A stretch of 8,787 bases of DNA, taken from assembly GCA_964427185.1 (NCBI GenBank), contig CAYRSN010000043.1, forward strand, positions 1-8,787, given 5' to 3'. The notes beneath the pieces are model-generated. The model searched no databases, was not told where the DNA came from, and worked only from the letters and a program-made list of their open reading frames with translations. How positions within the stretch are numbered: position 1 is the first letter of the stretch; the number at the start of each line of letters is the position of its first letter. This document shows positions 6,316-8,787 of this stretch, one piece after another. The position numbers and the translations under genes are program-made. The DNA is from Sulfurivirga sp964427185. Lineage in GTDB: Bacteria > Pseudomonadota > Gammaproteobacteria > Thiomicrospirales > Thiomicrospiraceae.

Positions 6316-6724
6316 GCTCCGCTCCTTTATAAGTCCCGTAGATTACCAGTGAGTGGCTGGCCAAATCAAAACCTTTTTCCTTGGCAATCTCACGAATTCT
6401 CTGTTCAATGATGGGATCCACAAACTCCTTAATATGCCCACTTTTCAAACAGACAATATGATCGTGGTTATCCCCTCGGTCAAGCTCAAAACATGCAGCA
6501 TTGTCATCAAATGTCAAACGCCTGACAATCCCCGCCTGTTCAAACTGGGTTAATACCCGATATACCGTGGCCAGTCCGACATCTTCCCCCTGCTGATGCA
6601 GAATGTGATACACCTCTTCTGCAGAAAAGTGATCTTCTTCTCCACCGTTTTCCAAAATCTCCAGAATCTTCATCCGAGGCACAGTGACTTTTAAGCCGGC
6701 CTTTTTAAGGTTGGTTTTACTCAT
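6296..6724 (-). CDS. fur: Ferric uptake regulator Fur
   Basis: Fur is an iron-responsive dimeric repressor in the cytosol. From ATG 6724 the protein has 142 residues; AGGA 6 nt upstream supports this start over a TTG two codons earlier. The winged-helix DNA-binding half (1 to about 82) is very close to E. coli Fur, with KKAGLKVTVPRMKILEIL and the recognition helix in GLATVYRVLTQFEQAGIV. Metal ligands conserved by comparison with E. coli are H32, E80, H87, D88, H89, E107 and H124. Two differences stand out. The structural zinc pair CxxC is CLKS here, so C92 remains but the second cysteine is S95. The histidine run is reduced, with N86 in place of a histidine. Loss of zinc cysteines is known in some Fur proteins such as that of Pseudomonas. 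It diverges from bamE and overlaps the FKBP gene downstream. Confidence 0.95.
   Translation of the reverse strand: MSKTNLKKAGLKVTVPRMKILEILENGGEEDHFSAEEVYHILHQQGEDVGLATVYRVLTQFEQAGIVRRLTFDDNAACFELDRGDNHDHIVCLKSGHIKEFVDPIIEQRIREIAKEKGFDLASHSLVIYGTYKGAERDKEKE
6322..6327 (-). promoter_or_regulatory. Ribosome binding site that fixes the FKBP GTG start
   Basis: AAGGAG on the minus strand lies inside the fur coding sequence, 6 nt before GTG 6315. No ATG in frame is available between it and the signal peptide core, so it supports the GTG start and coupled translation. Confidence 0.7.
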
Positions 6725-6753
6725 GTTCAATCCTGCTTACAGATAGAGATCCC

Positions 6754-6761
6754 TTATAATA
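6754..6761. promoter_or_regulatory. Shared −10 box between fur and bamE
   Basis: The only strong promoter-like element in the 72-nt fur/bamE gap is TTATAATA. Read on the plus strand it gives a perfect TATAAT (6755–6760) for bamE with a start near 6767; the −35 is poor. Read on the minus strand it gives TATTAT (6761–6756) with CTGAAA 16 nt upstream, or TATAAG (6758–6753), for fur. One AT-rich box may therefore serve both genes. I do not see a clear Fur box overlapping it. Confidence 0.5.
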
Positions 6762-6796
6762 GCAAACCCTTGCACTGTTTCAGAGAGATTCAATCA

Positions 6797-7120
6797 ATGC
6801 GCACCTTTATTAAGGTTCTGGCAATTGCCTTGCTGGCCTCTACACTATATGCCTGTAGCTGGCTGACCCCTTACCACCCCCCTCTTGTTCAGGGCGTGCT
6901 GATTGAACCTGAAACCCTAAACAGCCTGCAAGAAGGCTTAAGCAAACCCCAAGTACGCGCCATGCTTGGTCCACCTTTTGGCGCAGATCCCTTTAATCCC
7001 CAGGTGTGGGATTATGTTCTTAAGACAAATCAAACAGCACTCAAGGAGAAATATGTCGGGCATCTGCGTTTATGGTTTGACCAGGAGGGCTACCTGGTCA
7101 AATGGCAGAGGTTGGACTAA
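6797..7120 (+). CDS. bamE: Outer membrane protein assembly factor BamE (SmpA/OmlA lipoprotein)
   Basis: BamE is a small lipoprotein of the BAM complex that inserts beta-barrel proteins into the outer membrane. The 107-residue precursor has a signal peptide with the lipobox L17-Y18-A19-C20, so C20 becomes the lipidated N-terminus. S21 at the +2 position is compatible with Lol transport to the outer membrane. The mature part has the family fold signature: GVLIEPETLNSLQEGLSKPQVRAMLGPP (split here as helix and loop, residues 33–60), then WDYVLKT and the last strands LRLWFDQEGYLVKW. The start ATG 6797 has AGAGAG upstream; a TTG at 6770 is less likely because it precedes the signal peptide by 9 residues. 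It is divergent from fur, a pairing also known in Pseudomonas, and convergent with rnfH, 31 nt away. Confidence 0.94.
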   Translation: MRTFIKVLAIALLASTLYACSWLTPYHPPLVQGVLIEPETLNSLQEGLSKPQVRAMLGPPFGADPFNPQVWDYVLKTNQTALKEKYVGHLRLWFDQEGYLVKWQRLD

Positions 7121-7151
7121 TACAGCACCGGGTGTTCTTTCTGTCGTTTTT

Positions 7152-7454
7152 TTAAGATGAAGCACTTCTACTTTGTGCCGCCTTTTTGCGCCGACGCTCT
7201 TTTGGATCCGCCTGCAACGGGCGATAAATCTCAATACGATCCCCCTCTTTCAAGACATAATCGGGCTTAACGGGCTTATACCAAACACCCACTCTGTCAA
7301 TTTTAAGGTTGGGCACCCACTCATGGATTTCGGAACGCGCCAAGGCCTCTTCTACAGTCGTACCTTCGGGCACCCGCTCCTGTAACAACCACTGCTGCTC
7401 AGGTTCCGCATATGCCACTTCAATATGAATCATCTTAGGCTGCTGGCTGGCCAT
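7152..7454 (-). CDS. rnfH: RnfH family protein (RatB, ubiquitin-like fold)
   Basis: This 100-residue small protein belongs to the RnfH/UPF0125 family, which has a ubiquitin-like beta-grasp fold. It is recognised by IHIEVAYAEPEQQ near 9–21, RVGVWYKPV near 54–62 and especially DRIEIYRPLQADPKERRRKKA at the end of the fold (72 to about 92). The last 20 residues are basic and serine-rich, probably disordered. The function is not settled; in E. coli the gene pairs with ratA as ratB. The start ATG 7454 has AAGGAG (7465–7460) 5 nt upstream and overlaps ratA by 20 nt. An ATG at 7433 would start at the first beta strand but has no clear ribosome binding site. No rnf electron-transport gene is present. 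Confidence 0.92.
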   Translation of the reverse strand: MASQQPKMIHIEVAYAEPEQQWLLQERVPEGTTVEEALARSEIHEWVPNLKIDRVGVWYKPVKPDYVLKEGDRIEIYRPLQADPKERRRKKAAQSRSASS

Positions 7455-7878
7455 ACACACTCCTTGCCCGCTGCGCAAAAGCACCTACTAGTGTGGTGGC
7501 AATCTGCTCAAACACTGGAGACAACATGCGTCCAAACAGGCCACCTGCCACCTCATACTCTACTTCGAAGGCAACCTTGCATGCTTGCTCACTCAAAGGC
7601 ATAAATTGCCATACCCCCTCTAACCGCCGAAAAGGACCTTCAACCAGATGCATTTCAATTGTCTGCCCCGGGCTCAGCACATTACGAGTCACGAAGCACT
7701 GCCTGACCGGCCCTTTACTGATATGCACCGCCGCTGTCAGTTCGTTATCAGACGCTTGCAGCACCTCAGTATGACTGCACCAAGGCAAAAACTCAGGATA
7801 ACGCGCAACATCATTAACCAGCGCATACATCTGCTCTGCCGAATAAGGCTGCAAAGCACTGCGTGAAATCTTTTTCAT
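7435..7878 (-). CDS. ratA: Ribosome association toxin RatA (START/Coq10-like domain)
   Basis: The 147-residue protein is a single lipid-transfer-like START domain of the polyketide cyclase/Coq10 class. The N-terminal SALQPYSAEQMYALVNDV and YPEFLPWCSHTEVL are hallmark stretches, and LVEGPFRRLEGVWQF (79–93) and the long C-terminal helix (about 115–142) complete the fold. In E. coli RatA was reported to bind the 50S subunit and block 70S formation. Its relatives in mitochondria (Coq10) bind quinone, so a role in ubiquinone handling is an alternative. The pair with rnfH overlaps by 20 nt. The start could be ATG 7878 or ATG 7884 two codons earlier; I prefer 7878 because a weak GGA lies 5 nt before it. 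It is divergent from smpB with only 30 nt between start codons. Confidence 0.92.
   Translation of the reverse strand: MKKISRSALQPYSAEQMYALVNDVARYPEFLPWCSHTEVLQASDNELTAAVHISKGPVRQCFVTRNVLSPGQTIEMHLVEGPFRRLEGVWQFMPLSEQACKVAFEVEYEVAGGLFGRMLSPVFEQIATTLVGAFAQRARSVYGQPAA
7460..7465 (-). promoter_or_regulatory. Ribosome binding site that fixes the rnfH start
   Basis: AAGGAG on the minus strand, inside the ratA coding sequence, lies 5 nt before ATG 7454. It is the best ribosome binding site available for rnfH and makes the 20-nt overlap with ratA the likely arrangement. Confidence 0.7.
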
Positions 7879-7899
7879 ATGCATCCAAACCGTTATAAT
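7872..7899 (+). promoter_or_regulatory. Possible smpB promoter, overlapping ratA start and shared with it
   Basis: TTTTCA (7872–7877) is separated by 16 nt from a perfect TATAAT (7894–7899). The expected transcription start is near 7906, only about 3 nt before the smpB ATG. On the minus strand the same box reads TATAAC (7897–7892), which would start ratA transcription near 7885, at the edge of its own start codons. The −35 for ratA is not clear (a T-run at 7920–7914). Confidence 0.5.
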
Positions 7900-7908
7900 C
7901 CCCACATT

Positions 7909-8388
7909 ATGGCAAAAAAAGACAAGAAAAAGAATGCTTCCTCGACCATTGCGGTCAACAAAAAGGCACGCCATGATTATTTTATCGAGGAAACCTATGA
8001 GGCTGGCTTGGCGCTGGAAGGCTGGGAGGTCAAAAGCCTCCGGGCAGGCAAGGCGAACATTCGTGATGCCTGGGTAAAAATTCTGAACAATGAAGCTTGG
8101 CTGATCGGCGCACTGATCACGCCACTGATTACAGCTTCCACTCACCAGCACCATGATCCAACCCGAACTCGAAAATTGTTACTACACCGTCGTGAAATTG
8201 ACCGACTGCGCGGGAAAATAGAACAACAAGGCTATACACTTGTTCCTTTACAGCTTTACTGGAAACGGGGCAAAGTTAAATTAGAGTTCGGTCTGGCAAA
8301 AGGTAAAAAACTGCACGACAAACGCGCCACGCTCAAAGAGCGTGACTGGCAACGCCAGAAACAACGTCTATTGAAAAGTGCCTATTAA
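7909..8388 (+). CDS. smpB: SsrA-binding protein SmpB
   Basis: SmpB binds the tRNA-like end of tmRNA and carries it into stalled ribosomes for trans-translation. The 159-residue length equals the usual size. The OB-like core is recognised by ARHDYFIEETYEAGLALEGWEV (split over residues 20–41), KSLRAGKANIRDAWVKI and TLVPLQLYWKRGKVKLEFGLA. The C-terminal tail KGKKLHDKRATLKERDW (131–147) is the part that folds as a helix in the mRNA channel, with H136, D137, K138 and R139 in place. The start ATG 7909 gives the classical MAKK beginning; the in-frame ATG at 7879 would add ten residues with no similarity. No Shine-Dalgarno sequence precedes 7909, which fits with the idea of a leaderless message (see findings). 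ssrA follows directly downstream. Confidence 0.97.
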   Translation: MAKKDKKKNASSTIAVNKKARHDYFIEETYEAGLALEGWEVKSLRAGKANIRDAWVKILNNEAWLIGALITPLITASTHQHHDPTRTRKLLLHRREIDRLRGKIEQQGYTLVPLQLYWKRGKVKLEFGLAKGKKLHDKRATLKERDWQRQKQRLLKSAY

Positions 8389-8400
8389 GCATCATATAAT
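8371..8400 (+). promoter_or_regulatory. ssrA promoter, overlapping the end of smpB
   Basis: TTGAAA (8371–8376) and a perfect TATAAT (8395–8400) are separated by 18 nt. The −35 lies inside the last codons of smpB. Transcription would start near 8407, giving a precursor with about 26 nt ahead of the mature tmRNA 5' end, to be cut by RNase P. Confidence 0.75.
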
Positions 8401-8432
8401 GAATAGTCCTCGTTAAAATCACATATCTCTGT

Positions 8433-8787
<355 letters not shown>

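Noticed and set aside
6725..6770. Fur box for autoregulation in the fur/bamE gap
   Set aside because: AGATAGAGATCCCTTATAAT only loosely resembles the GATAATGATAATCATTATC consensus; I could not support it by eye.
7121..7153. Possible terminator between bamE and rnfH (CACC/GGTG and ACAG/CTGT near a run of seven T)
   Set aside because: The inner stem leaves a one-base loop and the outer stem is only 4 bp. The T-run overlaps the rnfH stop codon. Not convincing as a terminator in either direction.
7879..7908. Longer smpB start at ATG 7879
   Set aside because: It adds ten residues without family similarity and overlaps the ratA start; MAKK at 7909 is the usual SmpB beginning.
7879..8154. Extended ratA reading frame reaching to 8154
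   Set aside because: The added 92 residues run antisense to smpB and have no similarity to the START domain.

Overview
The window looks like ordinary chromosome from a gammaproteobacterium of roughly balanced base composition. The evidence is the gene set and order (dacA–ybeD–lipB, sspA–sspB, fur next to bamE, bamE–rnfH–ratA–smpB–ssrA), a tmRNA tag identical to that of E. coli, and a RatA/RnfH pair. I cannot name the genus. I see no insertion sequence, CRISPR array, tRNA, rRNA, integrase or phage gene. Nothing here looks like a new defence or mobile system.

Layout: (1) Bases 1–438 hold the C-terminal part of a reading frame that begins before the window and resembles the FliK/hook-length-control C-terminal domain. 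(2) Bases 538–3523 hold a tight plus-strand operon: dacA (D,D-carboxypeptidase), a D-amino acid aminotransferase, ybeD and lipB, with 1 nt between the first two and overlaps after that. lipA, the usual partner of lipB, is absent. (3) Bases 3516–4996 on the minus strand hold acpS, sspA and sspB, convergent with and slightly overlapping lipB. (4) Bases 5081–5473 hold a DUF302 gene with its own terminator, which sits directly in front of acpS. (5) Bases 5599–6724 hold fur followed by a periplasmic FKBP-type prolyl isomerase that overlaps fur by 20 nt. (6) bamE diverges from fur and converges on the rnfH–ratA pair. (7) smpB diverges from ratA only 30 nt away and is followed by ssrA (tmRNA), whose mature CCA end is the last base of the window.

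Two functional themes stand out. The first is ribosome rescue and tagged-protein turnover: SmpB and tmRNA add the tag ANDENYALAA, and SspB, encoded 4 kb away, is the adaptor that hands such tagged proteins to ClpXP; RatA (ribosome-associated) lies beside them. The second is envelope maintenance: DacA, BamE and a periplasmic FKBP, together with a cytoplasmic D-amino acid aminotransferase that could use the D-alanine released by DacA. The most useful details for a second look are the very compact regulatory regions. The ratA/smpB and fur/bamE gaps each contain a single TTATAAT box that could serve both directions, and smpB may be transcribed almost without a leader. Also notable are a terminator about 15 nt before the acpS start, and a Fur protein that has lost one cysteine of its structural zinc pair.
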